From contig CAJJUC010000013.1 of the NCBI GenBank assembly GCA_905195005.1, positions 1-24,565 of the forward strand: a stretch of DNA of 24,565 nt. Reading direction: 5' to 3'. The stretch comes from an uncultured Eubacteriales bacterium (lineage in GTDB: Bacteria; Bacillota; Clostridia; UMGS1883). Positions 24,117 to 24,565 of this stretch are shown here, piece by piece. The position numbers and the translations under genes were made by a program. How positions within the stretch are numbered: the stretch's first letter is position 1; each line of letters opens with the position of its first letter. The notes beneath the pieces were generated by a model. The model was not told where the DNA came from. It saw only the letters and a program-made list of their open reading frames with translations, and did not search any database.

Positions 24117-24565
24117 TCAGCTTTCGCGCTTAAGCAGATAATCCGCAAGAGCGGACAAAAATTCTCCGCTTTCTCCGAGCTTATCCGCCGCGGCTTTCGC
24201 ACGCTGCGTTTCCTCCTCAAGGCGCTTTTTCGCACCGCTTGGGGTATACAGCGTCACAAATGTATTTTTCCCGTTTTTCTCGTCACTGTTTATCGGCTTG
24301 CCGAACTTTTCCGCGCTTCCCTCAACGTCCAAAATATCATCGCGAATCTGAAACGCAAGCCCGAGCGCAGCGGAATAATCCGAAAGAATATTTTTATCCT
24401 TTCCGGCGCACAATGCGCCGAGCGAAACGGCAGCGTTAATCAGTGCGCCCGTTTTCTTCCTGTGCAGAGTGAGAAGCGTTTCGCCGCCTATTGTCCTGCC
24501 CTCGCTCTCCATGTCGATAACCTGACCGCCGATCATTCCGCCCGCACCGGACGCACTGAATATTA
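24117..24565 (-). CDS. Polyprenyl (farnesyl/geranyl) diphosphate synthase, C-terminal part
   Basis: The frame runs open to the window edge, so only the last 149 or so residues are present. The second aspartate-rich motif is intact in AFQIRDDILDVEG, as are GGQVIDMESEG and HRKKTGALINAAVSLGA, the substrate-binding K-T pair of trans-isoprenyl diphosphate synthases. The first DDxxD motif, which with neighbouring residues sets chain length, is outside the window. Bacterial enzymes with this short C terminus are usually IspA (geranyl or farnesyl diphosphate), feeding undecaprenyl phosphate and quinone synthesis. It probably heads, or lies within, the operon prfA-hprK-murB-rapZ-whiA-dnaE; xseA, xseB or dxs may be upstream. 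Confidence 0.9.
   Translation of the reverse strand, partial: IFSASGAGGMIGGQVIDMESEGRTIGGETLLTLHRKKTGALINAAVSLGALCAGKDKNILSDYSAALGLAFQIRDDILDVEGSAEKFGKPINSDEKNGKNTFVTLYTPSGAKKRLEEETQRAKAAADKLGESGEFLSALADYLLKRES

Noticed and set aside
24104..24235. 44-residue N-terminal extension of prfA
   Set aside because: It overlaps the end of the polyprenyl synthetase gene and has no family counterpart; the canonical start at 24103 has a strong ribosome binding site.

Overview
The window reads as ordinary chromosome of a spore-forming, low-to-moderate-GC Firmicute of the class Clostridia. An Oscillospiraceae-like gut lineage is my inference from gene content and order, not something the bases prove. The evidence is a YunB sporulation protein, YycH/YycI homologues, an AbrB-type regulator, HPr kinase/phosphorylase, WhiA, RapZ, the rpsO-pnp-M16 peptidase order, strong Shine-Dalgarno sites before almost every gene, and SigA-type promoters with 17-bp spacers. 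I see no transposase, integrase, phage gene, CRISPR array, tRNA or rRNA. Almost every base is accounted for by about 23 genes.

Layout. (1) 1-2950, plus strand: a small secreted protein of unknown function, a terminator, then overlapping yycH and yycI homologues. (2) 2969-4582, minus strand: rpmB (L28), a ComEB-like dCMP deaminase and yunB, with good promoters for the first two. (3) 4639-8325, plus strand: a YqhQ-like DUF1385 membrane protein overlapping prmC, then rpmE (L31) with its own promoter, tgt, and an AbrB-type regulator with a C-terminal Cys4 tail and a near-consensus promoter. (4) 8341-15502, minus strand: rpsO, pnp, an M16 peptidase, ddl, murF and a DUF421 membrane protein. Transcription starts at a strong rpsO promoter, and a hairpin sits at every gene junction. 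(5) 15601-24565, minus strand: a tightly packed cluster of a polyprenyl synthetase (cut by the window edge), prfA, hprK, murB, rapZ, whiA, dnaE and a 63-residue protein.

How the genes connect. Peptidoglycan precursor synthesis is represented by murB, ddl and murF, next to regulators that tie the envelope to carbon status or division in other Firmicutes (hprK, rapZ, whiA, YycH/YycI). Translation and RNA turnover are represented by rpmB, rpmE, rpsO, prfA, pnp and tgt, plus prmC, whose product modifies the PrfA encoded 17 kb away. dnaE supplies a replicative polymerase.

I do not see a clear new multi-gene system. The best second-look items are: the hairpin at each junction of the rpsO-to-DUF421 cluster, including one whose 3' arm contains the next gene's ribosome binding site; the secreted Ig-like protein before yycH/yycI; the Cys4-tailed AbrB; the conserved His/Cys motifs of the DUF1385 protein; and the absence of yvcK between rapZ and whiA.
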